Assembly: GCA_963747985.1 (NCBI GenBank)
Contig: CAVVHG010000006.1
Location: 124,001-188,000, forward strand
Direction: 5' to 3'
DNA from: JACADW01 sp963747985
GTDB lineage: Bacteria > Acidobacteriota > UBA6911
DNA: 64,000 bases
The notes under the pieces: generated by a model
What the model was told of the DNA's origin: nothing
The model's database searches: none
What the model saw: the letters and a program-made list of their open reading frames with translations, nothing else
Shown here: positions 37,439 to 46,844 of the stretch, piece by piece
How positions within the stretch are numbered: position 1 is the stretch's first letter
Layout of the letters: the number at the start of each line of letters is the position of its first letter
Translations under genes and position numbers: made by a program

Positions 37439-37816
37439 ATGCTAAGCCGGATCACCGGGAATCTGATTGCCCCTTGCGGGATGAACTGCGGGGTCTGCAG
37501 AGCGTTCCTGCGCGAGCATAGCCCGTGCCTCGGCTGCCGCGACGCCGAGCAAGACAAGCCCAAGACGATCGCCCAATGCTACGTGCGTATCTGCCAGGAG
37601 CGCACCGGCGAGTTCTGTCTCGATTGCGCCGGGTTCCCCTGCGAGCACTTGCGGCACCTCGATCACAGGTACCGGACTAAATACGGCATGAGTGAGATCG
37701 AAAACCTGGAATACATCCGGGAAAAGGGAATAAGGAAATTCGTGGAAAGGGAGCGCCGGAGATGGATATCCGGGAAAGGCGTCTTCTGCGTCCATGACAG
37801 GCTTTACTACAAATGA
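37439..37816 (+). CDS. DUF3795 Cys-rich protein
   Basis: From the ATG at 37439 the product has 125 residues. It starts MLSRITGNLIAPCGMNCGVC and carries paired Cys motifs (SPCLGCRDAE; CYVRICQERTGEFCLDC; FPCEHL), the hallmark of DUF3795, which probably binds metal. The tail has GIRKFVERERRRWISGKG. The role of the family is unknown. It is isolated between an hsdR scrap and a non-coding stretch. Confidence 0.8.
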   Translation: MLSRITGNLIAPCGMNCGVCRAFLREHSPCLGCRDAEQDKPKTIAQCYVRICQERTGEFCLDCAGFPCEHLRHLDHRYRTKYGMSEIENLEYIREKGIRKFVERERRRWISGKGVFCVHDRLYYK

Positions 37817-38148
37817 ACCAAGGCAAGCCAAGACCACGCGTTGCAGCCCGAAGTGACCCGAAATTCGCCTGCCGGAAGACCCGAGTTTCATCATATATTT
37901 CGGTTCCGCCCGGTCTGACCGGGATTATCCATAATGGAGCGAGAAGGAAGCATTTCTGGACACGGAAGAACGGTAGCGGAGTTCCGCGCGCGGCTCAAAT
38001 ATTCATCTTTGGTCGGCGTCTGTCAGTGTTCATCCGCGTCCCGAAACTCCTTCTCCCGGATGCTTCGTGAACTATTCGGGTTAGGCGCGTGTCGGTGCTT
38101 GTTCGGTGTGAGTGATGACAGTAGCCGCAATTATTCAGAGGACTAAAG
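37817..38148. other. non-coding stretch with short hairpin
   Basis: No plausible gene is seen. CCCGGT (37909-37914) pairs with ACCGGG (37918-37923) around a three-base loop, and no T-tract follows. The part from about 37990 looks like degenerate dispersed-repeat sequence rather than a regulatory leader. Confidence 0.4.
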
Positions 38149-39423
38149 ATGAGCATGAATCCATCGCCCGAAGCCGGAAGTGACGGGGTGCCCACTGAGA
38201 TGAGGGCGCTGGTTCTTGATGGCACCGGGTTTGACCATTTGCGCGTGCGCAAGGTGCCGACTCCGCGCCCCGGCCCGGGCCAACTGCTTGCGCGCGTGGA
38301 TGCGGCCGGAATCTGCACCTCGCTCATAAAACTGGTCGAGCAGGGCCCCGACCACAAGTTCGTGTATGGCTGGGATCTTGCCCGGTTTCCCCTGATCCTC
38401 GGAGACGAAGGATCGGTGACGCTGGTGGAGATCGGTGAGGGTCTGCGTGGCCGGTATCGTCCCGGCCAGCGCTTTGTCGTGCAACCGGCTGTGGACCACC
38501 AGCCGATTATCAACCTTGAACGATACCGGGACCGCGGGCAGGGGATCGCAAAGGTGGCGGTCGGCTACACGCTCCCGGGCCACCTGTCCGAGTACATGCT
38601 GATCACCGAGGAAGTGCTCGCGGCCGGCTGCCTGCTCCCTCTGCCGGATCCCGGCATCCCGTACGCGCACGCCTCGCTGAGCGAGCCGTTCTCGTGCGCC
38701 GTTTCAGCCCAGGAGCATCACACGCACCTTGTTCAAAGAGATCCCCTCTCTCCGCGGCAGGCCGTGAACGGTCTCAGGAAGGACGGCGTCACGCTGATCG
38801 TGGGCGCAGGCGCAATGGGCCGCATGCACGTGGATCTCGCGCTGAGCGCCGGGCCGCGGGCGGTCGTCGTCGCCGACCTGCTGGAAGAGCGGCTGGGACT
38901 GGTGCGGACTTTGTTTGCCGGCCGCGCTGCCGCCGCTGGAGTCGATCTCAGAACGGTGAATACGAAGACAGCCGACCTCGCATCCTGCATCGGGACCGTT
39001 ACGAGCGGGGCGGGAGCCGACGATGTGATCGTCGCAGCGGGAAGCCGGCCCGCCATCGAGAATGCCCAGGGTCTGGTCGCACGGGGCGGCGTGCTGAATC
39101 TCTTCGGAGGGCTCAAGAAGGGCGAGGAGGTGGTGGGATTCGACACGGGAATCGTCCATTACCGGGAGATCAACATCACCGGTTCGAGCGGCGGCTCGCC
39201 CTGGGACGTCGCCCGCACCCTGGAGCTGATGGGTTCGAAGGCAATTGACGCCGGCGTTCATATCGCATGCATCGGCGATCTCGAACATGCGATCGATTTT
39301 TTGCGCATGACCAGGGCACAGGAAATCGCGGGCAAGGCGGTTGTATATCCGCATAGGCGCACTGCGGAGATCATCGGCGTCCGTTCCTGGACCTCAGAGG
39401 ACGAAAGCAGTTATCTCACTTAG
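38149..39423 (+). CDS. medium-chain alcohol/polyol dehydrogenase-like protein
   Basis: The 424-residue protein has an N-terminal GroES-like catalytic domain (RPGPGQLLARVDAAGICTS) and a Rossmann domain (GVTLIVGAGAMGRMHVDLAL, about 207-226) followed by GADDVIVAAGSRPAIENAQGL. It resembles L-sorbose-1-phosphate reductase/sorbitol dehydrogenase-type MDRs. The usual GHE segment after the catalytic Cys reads GDE, so the zinc site may be altered. A sugar-alcohol dehydrogenase-like gene and a TIM-barrel isomerase-like gene follow, suggesting joint sugar-derivative catabolism. Confidence 0.75.
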   Translation: MSMNPSPEAGSDGVPTEMRALVLDGTGFDHLRVRKVPTPRPGPGQLLARVDAAGICTSLIKLVEQGPDHKFVYGWDLARFPLILGDEGSVTLVEIGEGLRGRYRPGQRFVVQPAVDHQPIINLERYRDRGQGIAKVAVGYTLPGHLSEYMLITEEVLAAGCLLPLPDPGIPYAHASLSEPFSCAVSAQEHHTHLVQRDPLSPRQAVNGLRKDGVTLIVGAGAMGRMHVDLALSAGPRAVVVADLLEERLGLVRTLFAGRAAAAGVDLRTVNTKTADLASCIGTVTSGAGADDVIVAAGSRPAIENAQGLVARGGVLNLFGGLKKGEEVVGFDTGIVHYREINITGSSGGSPWDVARTLELMGSKAIDAGVHIACIGDLEHAIDFLRMTRAQEIAGKAVVYPHRRTAEIIGVRSWTSEDESSYLT

Positions 39424-39473
39424 CGCCTGCTCGTGACCGCGGGACGCAAATCCCTGCCGGTGGAGGAATCAGG

Positions 39474-40805
39474 TTGGTGCCTCACAAACGACAACGCACT
39501 TTCGTCGGCCTCGGCTTCGGCCCGATTCAGGGCGGCCTGTTTCTCTACGAGGCTTTCCGCTCGGGGAATTTCGAGCGACTTGTGGTCGCCGAGGTCATGC
39601 GGGACGTGGTCGAAGCGGTTCGCGATGCCGACGGAATGTACTCCGTCAACATCGCGTATTCCGACCGCATCGAAATTGCGAGGGTCGGCCCGGTCGGGAT
39701 CCATCTTCCCGCCACGGAGTCCGACCGCGGATTTCTCGTTGACGCGATATCCGAGGCCGATGAGATCGCGACCGCCGTTCCGAGCGTCCGGCACTACGTC
39801 TCAGAAGGGCCGGGCAGCATCCACCGCCTGCTCGCGCAAGGGTTGAGGCGGAAGACGCGGTCGGGTGGCCCGCGCGCCGTCATCTATGCCGCGGAGAACC
39901 ACAATCATGCGGCTGAGATTCTCGAAGATGCCGTGCTCGGCCAGATTCCGGAAGTTGAGCGGCCGCTGGTTCGCACGCAGGTGCGCTTCCTCAACACCGT
40001 GATCGGCAAGATGAGCGGCCTGGTTTCGAATCCGGAGGAAATCCGTGAGCGAGGGCTGGAGACATTAGCCCCGCGACTTCCCCGGGCGTTCCTCGTCGAA
40101 GCGTTCAACAGGATACTGATCTCGAGGATTCACTTTGGAGAGACTGGCCACGGTGACGCATTTCAACGAGGGATCACGATCTTCGAGGAGAAGGACGATC
40201 TGCTCCCGTTCGAGGAGGCAAAGCTGTACGGTCACAACGCGACCCACGCGCTGGCCGCCTATGTCGGGGCTGTCAGGGGCCTGCAGAGGGTCGCTGACCT
40301 GCACCAGTTTCCGGATATGATCGATTTCATCCGGGCCGCGTTCATCATGGAATCCGGAGAAGCGCTGATCCGCAGGCATTCGGGGCTTGACCGGTTATTC
40401 ACGCGGGAAGGCTATAGCGAGTACGCGGAAGACCTTCTCGACCGCATGCTGAACCCGTATCTGCAGGACACGATAGAGCGCGTCGGCCGCGACCCCGGGC
40501 GCAAACTCGCCTGGGATGATCGTCTGGCAGGAACGATCCGCCTTGCGCTCGCACAGGGGATCCATGCGCGCCGTTTTGCCATGGGGAGTGCGGCAGCCCT
40601 GGCGTTTCTCGAGCCTTCCACGATCGAAGACGATCGTCGTGCCTCGTCCCTGCTGGATTCCCTGTGGAACCAGGCCCAGCCCGACAGCAGTGAAAGGGCC
40701 GCGGTTACGAGGCTGGTCAATGAAGGTCGATCCTGCCTCAGGGAATGGCTGCGATCCGGGTATCAACCGCTGGAGGCAATGTTCGGGCGGGAGAGAGTGC
40801 GTTGA
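39474..40805 (+). CDS. mannitol dehydrogenase-like protein
   Basis: The 443-residue product starts at TTG 39474 (GGAGG seven bases upstream) or GTG 39477. An N-terminal Rossmann-like segment (TFVGLGFGPIQGGLFLYEAF) is followed by family-like regions VIYAAENHNHAAEILED and LYGHNATHALAAYVGAVRG, with the Lys/Asn/His arrangement of mannitol-1-phosphate and altronate dehydrogenases. It probably interconverts a polyol, or its phosphate, and the keto sugar. It lies 50 bases after the alcohol dehydrogenase gene. The family call is moderate; the substrate is unknown. Confidence 0.6.
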   Translation: MVPHKRQRTFVGLGFGPIQGGLFLYEAFRSGNFERLVVAEVMRDVVEAVRDADGMYSVNIAYSDRIEIARVGPVGIHLPATESDRGFLVDAISEADEIATAVPSVRHYVSEGPGSIHRLLAQGLRRKTRSGGPRAVIYAAENHNHAAEILEDAVLGQIPEVERPLVRTQVRFLNTVIGKMSGLVSNPEEIRERGLETLAPRLPRAFLVEAFNRILISRIHFGETGHGDAFQRGITIFEEKDDLLPFEEAKLYGHNATHALAAYVGAVRGLQRVADLHQFPDMIDFIRAAFIMESGEALIRRHSGLDRLFTREGYSEYAEDLLDRMLNPYLQDTIERVGRDPGRKLAWDDRLAGTIRLALAQGIHARRFAMGSAAALAFLEPSTIEDDRRASSLLDSLWNQAQPDSSERAAVTRLVNEGRSCLREWLRSGYQPLEAMFGRERVR

Positions 40806-40878
40806 GGGAGAGTGGGTCCGCGCCGACGGCGCGGCGCGCCCACTCTATTTTCGAAGCAATAACTTGGAGGCAGGTGCG

Positions 40879-41832
40879 ATGACGACGAACGGGCTGAACC
40901 GCCGGAGTTTCATGAATACTCTGGGGACCGCGGCCGGCTGTGCCGCCTTCGGGTTGCGTGCGCCGGCATTTGCGATGTCCGATTCCCGAAGCAAGCTGCA
41001 TATCGCATGCAATCAATACCCGTGGGCTGTCTATTACCAGCTTGCTGGCCGCAATTTCGACGCCTCGCTCGACACTGTTTTGCAGGACGTCGCGCGAAGC
41101 GGTGTCAACGGGTACGAACCGCTCGTCACCAGCCCGGCGCAGGTAGATCAACTCGGGCCACTTCTGAGGAAGAGCGGCCTCGAGATGAAGTCGCTCTACG
41201 TCAACAGTGTTTTGCACAAAGCGGATGAGGCAGACAGGAGCATCGGCCAGGTCCTGGAGATCGCAGCCAGGGCAAAAACCATCGGCACGACCATCATCGT
41301 CACCAATCCCAGCCCGATCCGATGGGGCGGGCCCGAGAACAAGACGGACGACGAGTTGAAAGTGCAGGCCGGCTCATTGGAGCGGCTGGGTCGGCAGCTG
41401 GACGCCATGGGGATGCAGCTGGCTTACCACAACCACGACATCGAGTTGAGAAACGCGGCGCGCGAGTTCCATCACATGATGGTCGGAACCGGGCCGAAGT
41501 ACGTCGCACTCTGCCTGGATGCTCATTGGATCTACCGCGGCTCGGGGAATTCGTCGATCGCCCTGTTTGACATCATCGATTTGTACGGGCGGCGCGTGAC
41601 GGAGGCCCATCTTCGGCAATCGGTGAACCACGTTTGGACCGAGGCGTTCGGGGACGGGGACATCGATTACAGGGCGATGGCGAAGCGCCTGCTCGCTATC
41701 GATGTCAGGCCGCATCTCGTGCTTGAGCAGGCCGTGGAGCAGGGGAGTGCGCGCACGTTGGATCCCGTGGAGGCGCACCGCCGCAGTTGCGAATACGCGC
41801 GCGAGGTTTTCGCCGGGTTCGCAGCCGCCTGA
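40879..41832 (+). CDS. Tat-exported TIM-barrel sugar isomerase/epimerase-like protein
   Basis: The ATG at 40879 has GGAGG eight bases upstream and gives 317 residues. The N-terminus is a twin-arginine signal (NRRSFMNTLGTAAGCAAFG). The rest is an AP-endonuclease-2-like TIM barrel with MQLAYHNHDIEL, YVALCLDAHWIYRG and a late His/Glu pair (RPHLVLEQAVEQG), consistent with a metal-dependent sugar isomerase or epimerase. The Tat signal implies folding with metal before export. It is the third gene of the sugar cluster. Confidence 0.8.
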   Translation: MTTNGLNRRSFMNTLGTAAGCAAFGLRAPAFAMSDSRSKLHIACNQYPWAVYYQLAGRNFDASLDTVLQDVARSGVNGYEPLVTSPAQVDQLGPLLRKSGLEMKSLYVNSVLHKADEADRSIGQVLEIAARAKTIGTTIIVTNPSPIRWGGPENKTDDELKVQAGSLERLGRQLDAMGMQLAYHNHDIELRNAAREFHHMMVGTGPKYVALCLDAHWIYRGSGNSSIALFDIIDLYGRRVTEAHLRQSVNHVWTEAFGDGDIDYRAMAKRLLAIDVRPHLVLEQAVEQGSARTLDPVEAHRRSCEYAREVFAGFAAA

Positions 41833-41979
41833 CGCGTGGCGCAGTCAGCGCGCCGTGCGGATGTCTCTCAGGTGCCGCGTCGGTTCTGAGAAGCTGTGAA
41901 GAAATCTCAGCGTCGGGTCCTGTCCGTGTGGTTCCTGTGCCGCACCTCCGGCGCTTGAAGGTACGGTCATTCCCAGCCC

Positions 41980-42522
41980 TCACGGCCGGACCTGCTTGAG
42001 CTGATCACGGTAGATGCGCCGGAGCTGAGAAAAGAATTCGTCGTAGCAACCTGTGCGAAAATCGGGAAAGGTCCACGGGAAGTATTGCCATCGTCCGCCC
42101 TGCCAGTGCAGCGTCACTTCCGCGTAGATTCCTTCGCCGATGAAGATCCGGTGGAAAAAGTTTTTCGTTGATGCCAGGACGACCTTCGACTCCTCCACGT
42201 AACCGGGATCGAGATTGACAGGGCGCTCGGCCGCGGGGTATCTGCGGGCCAGGATCTCTTCCAGCCGGTTTGTTTCCAGCTTGATCCCGGCCAGGCCTGC
42301 CGGAGAAATCAGGCCGGCATACCCGAAGAAGGAGCGCGACAGGGGCGAGCCCATCTGCCGGTCGTAGTAGTGCGTGGAATCGAAAGGGAAGGTCTCGCTG
42401 CAGAGATCGACGGGTCCGAGAAGAGCTGCGAGCTCGGTCTGCACTTCGGGCAGAACCGAGGGCAGGGATGTAAGAACGCTTACGAAAGGCTTCACCGGCA
42501 CCAAAGGTCGGATCTCACCCAA
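41980..42522 (-). CDS. DUF4416 family protein
   Basis: The 180-residue protein matches the DUF4416 pattern as I know it: PVKPFVSVLTS at the start, PFDSTHYYDRQMG near residue 46, KLETNRLEEIL, RPVNLDPGYVEESKVVLAST and the end YFPWTFPDFRTGCYDEFF. Its role is unknown. It follows queC by 27 bases on the same strand, so the two may be co-transcribed. Confidence 0.85.
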   Translation of the reverse strand: MGEIRPLVPVKPFVSVLTSLPSVLPEVQTELAALLGPVDLCSETFPFDSTHYYDRQMGSPLSRSFFGYAGLISPAGLAGIKLETNRLEEILARRYPAAERPVNLDPGYVEESKVVLASTKNFFHRIFIGEGIYAEVTLHWQGGRWQYFPWTFPDFRTGCYDEFFSQLRRIYRDQLKQVRP

Positions 42523-42549
42523 GATTCTTGCCCTCTTTGAGAAGACCGG

Positions 42550-43257
42550 CTAGGCGTAGCGGGTCGGGTCCGGTATCCCTGCCTCTTCAAACCCGCGCCG
42601 CCGCAGCATGCAGGAGTCACAGGCGCCGCAGGCAAGGCTCCCTTCAGCGGGGTCATAACAGCTGTGGGTGAGAGAGAAATCGACCCCGGCGTCCGAGCCG
42701 GCTCTTATGATTTCGGCTTTTGTCATGCGCAGCAGCGGGGCGTGGATCCGATAGCGGACGCGGCCCTCGACTGCAGCCCTGGTGGCGAGGTTCGCCAGGC
42801 GTTCAAATTGCTCCACGTACTCCGGCCGGCAGTCAGGATAGCCCGAGAAATCCACTGCGTTCGCGCCTATGAAGATGTTCCCGGCATCGAGAACTTCAGT
42901 CCAGGCCAACGCAAGGCTCAGGAAAATAGTGTTGCGTGCCGGGACGTACGTCGACGGGATCTCGGAGGACATTCTCGAAGGTTCCCTGCTCTTGGGCACC
43001 TCCATGTCGGCAGTCAGCGCGGAACCCCCAAAAGCCCGGAGATCGACCTTGACCGTGAGGTGGCCGGCGACGCCCAGTGATTGGGCGACGCGCCTCGCAG
43101 CCTCGATCTCCTGGCGGTGGCGCTGACCGTAATCGATTGTCAGGGCGAAAGATACGTACCCGTCGCGCCGGGCCAGCGCGAGCGTTGTGCTGGAGTCGAT
43201 CCCTCCGCTCAACAGGACAACTGCCTTCTCGCCCGTACGATGCAAATCACCGGTCAT
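42550..43257 (-). CDS. queC: 7-cyano-7-deazaguanine synthase
   Basis: The 235-residue protein has the PP-loop LLSGGIDSSTTLALA near residue 15 and the C-terminal zinc-binding Cys cluster CYDPAEGSLACGACDSCMLR. It converts 7-carboxy-7-deazaguanine to preQ0 for queuosine synthesis. Other queuosine genes are not in the window. Confidence 0.95.
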   Translation of the reverse strand: MTGDLHRTGEKAVVLLSGGIDSSTTLALARRDGYVSFALTIDYGQRHRQEIEAARRVAQSLGVAGHLTVKVDLRAFGGSALTADMEVPKSREPSRMSSEIPSTYVPARNTIFLSLALAWTEVLDAGNIFIGANAVDFSGYPDCRPEYVEQFERLANLATRAAVEGRVRYRIHAPLLRMTKAEIIRAGSDAGVDFSLTHSCYDPAEGSLACGACDSCMLRRRGFEEAGIPDPTRYA

Positions 43258-43470
43258 GTCGGTAGCCCGATCTTAAGGTCTTCCCATGCAGACCCATTTC
43301 GCAACGGTCAACGCGCGTTTGTCAACCGTGATTACTTCCTGCCGGCATCTCTGCAACCGTGATGGGGGTCCGCGCCGCCGGCGCGAACAGCGCCCGCTTC
43401 GGCGAAGCCCGCCCACTGATTCTTCCTATCCGGGGCCTGAGTGTTAGAATTCCTGATTCCTGGGAACGAG

Positions 43471-45417
43471 ATGCTCCAGACAAAAGGATTGGGAAAAGCG
43501 TATCGCGGCGAGTGGCTGTTCCGGTCGCTCGAGTTCCAGATCAATGAGCGGGACCGCATTGGCCTGGTCGGAGAGAACGGCACCGGCAAGAGCACGCTGA
43601 TGAAAATGCTGGCCGGCATCGTCAAGCCGGACGAAGGCGAAGTGGTGGGGCCGAGAGACCTGACCTTCGGGTACTTGCCGCAGGATGGCCTTTTCACGCG
43701 CGGGCAGACGCTCTTTGACGAGGCGCTGTCGGTGTTCGAGGATCTGCGCAGACTCGAGCAGGAATGCCGCGGGCTGGAGCACGAACTGGCAGAGATGCAT
43801 GAATCCAGCCCCGGGCATGACTGGAAGCTCGAGCGCTACGCTTCCCTGTCGCAGCAGTTTCGACTTCGCGGCGGATACGCGCTGGAGGCGAAAGTAGGGT
43901 CTGTCCTGAATGGCCTCGGGTTTCCCAGGAGCGATTGGGGCCGGCCTTGCGAGGAGTTCAGCGGCGGTTGGCAGATGCGCATCGCGCTCGCGAGGCTCCT
44001 TCTGCAGCAGCCGAGCCTCCTGTTGCTGGACGAACCGACGAACCACCTGGACCTGGATGCGCGCAACTGGCTCGAGGGTTATTTGCGCGACTACCCGCAT
44101 GCCATAGTGCTGGTTTCGCACGACCGGTTTTTCCTGGATTCGACGATCGAGAGGATCCTGGAGATCCGGAATCGGGCGATCCACTTCTACAAGGGGACCT
44201 ACGAGGACTACGTGCGCCAGCGCGAAGAGAGGGTCGCACAGCTCTACGCTGCGTACGAGGAGCAGCAGAGGATAATCGCGCGCATCAAGGCTTTCGCCGA
44301 CAAGTTCCGCTACAAGGCCACGAAGGCTGCGCAGGTGCAGAGCCGGCTGAAGGAACTCGAGCGGATGGAACGAATCGAAGTGCCGCCCGAAACGAAGCCG
44401 GTGCGCATCCGTTTCCCGGAGGGGCCGAGAACCGGCAGGACGGTTCTCCAGCTCGAGGGTGTGACTGCAGGATACGGCTCCAGGCCGGTGTTCAGCGACC
44501 TGGACCTGCTTCTCGAACGAGGCGACCGCGTTGCACTCGTAGGCCCGAACGGCGCGGGCAAGTCCACGCTTATGAAGGTGCTCGCAGGCAGGTTGAAGCC
44601 CGACAGGGGTGCGGTCACCGTTGGCCACAACGTCGTGGTCTCCTACTACTCACAGGATCAGGACGAATTGCTGTCCTCGGAGCGCACGGTTTGGGACGAG
44701 GTGTTTTCGGTCGCGCCCCATCATGTCGTACCGCAACTCCGCACGCTGCTCGGCTGCTTCCTTTTCTCCGGCGATTCGATCGAGAAGCCCGTCTCGGTTC
44801 TGAGCGGCGGCGAGCGCAGTCGCCTGGTCCTCTGCAAGCTCCTTTTCTCTCCGGCCAACTGCCTCCTTCTCGACGAACCGACGAATCACCTGGACCTCCG
44901 TTCCAAGGACGTCCTCATGGATGCGTTGCGGGAATACGACGGCACGCTGGTGTTCGTGAGCCATGACCGATATTTCCTGGACGGCCTGGCGACCAAGGTC
45001 CTGGATGTCGGGGGCGGGACTGCCGTTCAGTACCTGGGCAACTATGAAGACTACCTGGCGAAGAAAGCCGCAGAACTGGAGCCGAAGGTCGCGCTTCACG
45101 AAGCGAAGGACTCCAACGGCGCTGTGATTTCCCGGTCGCCGGATGAGAAAGCGGAACAGCCCCGCAGGCGGAAGGTCAATCCGTACAGGATCCAGGCCCT
45201 GATGCAGAGGATCGAAGGCATCGAGGCGGAGATACAGACACACGAAACGCGGATTGCGGTCCTGGCGAAGATGCTTGCGTCCGAGGAACTCTACCGCGAT
45301 TACACGCTCTTTCGAACGACCATGGAAGAACACGACCGGCTGCAGGCGGAACTCGCACGGTACATGGAAGAGTGGGAGAAACTGCAGAGCGAACTCTCCG
45401 CCCTCCAGGCGAGCTGA
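43471..45417 (+). CDS. ABC-F family ATP-binding protein
   Basis: The ATG at 43471 is preferred over the GTG at 43441, because the ABC fold begins at MLQTKGLGKAYRGEWLF. The 648-residue protein has two ATPase domains: Walker A GENGTGKST and GPNGAGKST, signatures FSGGWQMRIALARLL and LSGGERSRLVLCKLL, and Walker B LLLDEPTNHLDL in both. A linker lies between them and a coiled coil at the C-terminus. There are no membrane segments, as in Uup/EttA-type translation factors that act on the ribosome. Confidence 0.92.
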   Translation: MLQTKGLGKAYRGEWLFRSLEFQINERDRIGLVGENGTGKSTLMKMLAGIVKPDEGEVVGPRDLTFGYLPQDGLFTRGQTLFDEALSVFEDLRRLEQECRGLEHELAEMHESSPGHDWKLERYASLSQQFRLRGGYALEAKVGSVLNGLGFPRSDWGRPCEEFSGGWQMRIALARLLLQQPSLLLLDEPTNHLDLDARNWLEGYLRDYPHAIVLVSHDRFFLDSTIERILEIRNRAIHFYKGTYEDYVRQREERVAQLYAAYEEQQRIIARIKAFADKFRYKATKAAQVQSRLKELERMERIEVPPETKPVRIRFPEGPRTGRTVLQLEGVTAGYGSRPVFSDLDLLLERGDRVALVGPNGAGKSTLMKVLAGRLKPDRGAVTVGHNVVVSYYSQDQDELLSSERTVWDEVFSVAPHHVVPQLRTLLGCFLFSGDSIEKPVSVLSGGERSRLVLCKLLFSPANCLLLDEPTNHLDLRSKDVLMDALREYDGTLVFVSHDRYFLDGLATKVLDVGGGTAVQYLGNYEDYLAKKAAELEPKVALHEAKDSNGAVISRSPDEKAEQPRRRKVNPYRIQALMQRIEGIEAEIQTHETRIAVLAKMLASEELYRDYTLFRTTMEEHDRLQAELARYMEEWEKLQSELSALQAS

Positions 45418-45438
45418 GCCAACCGGGAGCAGGAGCGA

Positions 45439-45524
45439 ACCGCAGAGGCGCAGAGTGCACAGAGGGTGACTCTATCTGATTTAAAACTAAAAAGTTATCT
45501 CTGCACTCTTTGCGTCTCTGCGGT
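45439..45524. repeat. GCAGAG-class hairpin between convergent genes
   Basis: ACCGCAGAGGCGCAGAG begins the left arm (45439-45464). The right arm (45499-45524) ends CGTCTCTGCGGT and pairs with few mismatches. The 34-base centre is AT-rich. Position between the stops of the ABC-F and wecB genes suits a bidirectional terminator. It is related in motif to the hairpin at 9442-9480. Confidence 0.7.
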
Positions 45525-45531
45525 GTTCCTC

Positions 45532-46722
45532 TCAGGGTGCGAACGGCTGGGGGGCGGGGCCGCGTCCGGCAGCGTGCTCGAGTGCCTGGATAATGCGTGC
45601 GCTGGCCTGACCGTCGCCATAGGGATTCACCGCTTCGGCCATCCTGCGGTAGGCCGCTTCGTGCAGCAGCAGTTCGGATGCCGCGTCGAAGATCGTACGG
45701 GGATCGGTGCCGACGAGGCGGACAGTCCCTGCGTGCAGACCCTCCGGCCTTTCCGTCGTGTCACGCAGCACGAGTACCGGCCTGCCCAGGGCCGGCGCCT
45801 CTTCCTGGATCCCTCCGGAGTCCGTCAGCACGAGGCAGGAGGCCTTCATGAAATGAACCGTTTCAAAGTAGTCGATCGGCTCGAGGAGTACGATCCGGTC
45901 CTGCTTGCTGAGCCTGGGCAGCACCGTGTCGCGCACCGCCGGGCTCAGGTGCACCGGGAATGCGACGAGGGTATCCGGAAAGCGCTCGATGAGGTTCAGC
46001 AGCGCCTCGCAAATGCGTTCCTGGGGTCTGCCCTGGTTCTCCCGCCGGTGTGACGTGACGAAGATCATGCGCCGCTTTTCAGCGCGCACGCGATCGAGGA
46101 CCGGGTGATTGCATTCCTTGTCCCAGCTGAGGACATCCCGGAGCGCATCGATCACGGTGTTGCCCGTCACCCAGATGTGCTCCGCGGGGACTCCCTCCGA
46201 CAGCAGATTCGTGCGCGACTCCTGGGTCGGCGCGAAATGGAGGTCGGCTACAACGGATGTGAGACGCCGGTTGACCTCTTCCGGGAAGGGATAGTACTTC
46301 TGGCGGGTCCGCAGCCCGGCCTCCACGTGCGCGATCCGGATTCTGTGGTAGAAGGCGGCAAGCGCGGCGACAAAAGTCGTAGAGGTGTCGCCCTGCACGA
46401 CTACGAAATCAGGCTTTTCGCGCGTCAGCACGGCATCCAGCCCCGTGACGGCTCGCGCCGTAATCTCGGCAAGGCTCTGGCGGGGGCGGATGATATCGAG
46501 GTCGTGCTCTGGACGGATTGTGAAAAGGCTCAGCACCTGGTCCAGCATTTCGCGATGCTGCGCCGTAACGATCGGGATGGCGCGAAACCTTTCCGGGTGT
46601 TGCTCGAGCCTCTTGATCAACGGCGCCAGTTTGATCGCTTCCGGGCGGGTGCCGAAAATAATCGCGATCACCAGGGGGTGCCTCGGTCGGCCGGTCACAG
46701 GATCACTCATGGCATGCGGCAT
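45532..46722 (-). CDS. wecB: UDP-N-acetylglucosamine 2-epimerase (non-hydrolysing)
   Basis: The frame is open to 47103, but homology begins at VIAIIFGTRPEAIKLAPLIK, so the start is ATG 46722 (396 residues) or 46710. Family landmarks are VVQGDTSTTFVAALAAFYH, HVEAGLRTRQKYYPFPEEVN, VTSHRRENQG and the UDP-binding LTDSGGIQEEAPALGRPVLV. It makes UDP-ManNAc for surface polysaccharides. No other polysaccharide genes flank it. Confidence 0.93.
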   Translation of the reverse strand: MPHAMSDPVTGRPRHPLVIAIIFGTRPEAIKLAPLIKRLEQHPERFRAIPIVTAQHREMLDQVLSLFTIRPEHDLDIIRPRQSLAEITARAVTGLDAVLTREKPDFVVVQGDTSTTFVAALAAFYHRIRIAHVEAGLRTRQKYYPFPEEVNRRLTSVVADLHFAPTQESRTNLLSEGVPAEHIWVTGNTVIDALRDVLSWDKECNHPVLDRVRAEKRRMIFVTSHRRENQGRPQERICEALLNLIERFPDTLVAFPVHLSPAVRDTVLPRLSKQDRIVLLEPIDYFETVHFMKASCLVLTDSGGIQEEAPALGRPVLVLRDTTERPEGLHAGTVRLVGTDPRTIFDAASELLLHEAAYRRMAEAVNPYGDGQASARIIQALEHAAGRGPAPQPFAP

Positions 46723-46810
46723 GCGCCCGACATAATACCATCCCCGGCGGATGGCCGGCGTCGGACGTTCCCGGCATGACTTATCGTCAGATCCTCGCAG
46801 AATATGCCTG

Positions 46811-46838
46811 TTGCGATGTGTGCAATGCGTGGTATGCT
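46811..46838 (+). promoter_or_regulatory. sigma-70-like promoter in the wecB-zinc-ribbon intergenic region
   Basis: TTGCGA (46811-46816) and TATGCT (46833-46838) are separated by 16 bases. Transcription would start near 46845, exactly where a set of nested stems begins. The match is decent but of a kind that can occur by chance. Confidence 0.4.
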
Positions 46839-46844
46839 TACGTT

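Noticed and set aside
43444..44628. Minus-strand open frame of 394 residues
   Set aside because: Antisense to the ABC-F gene, whose Walker and signature motifs settle the strand.
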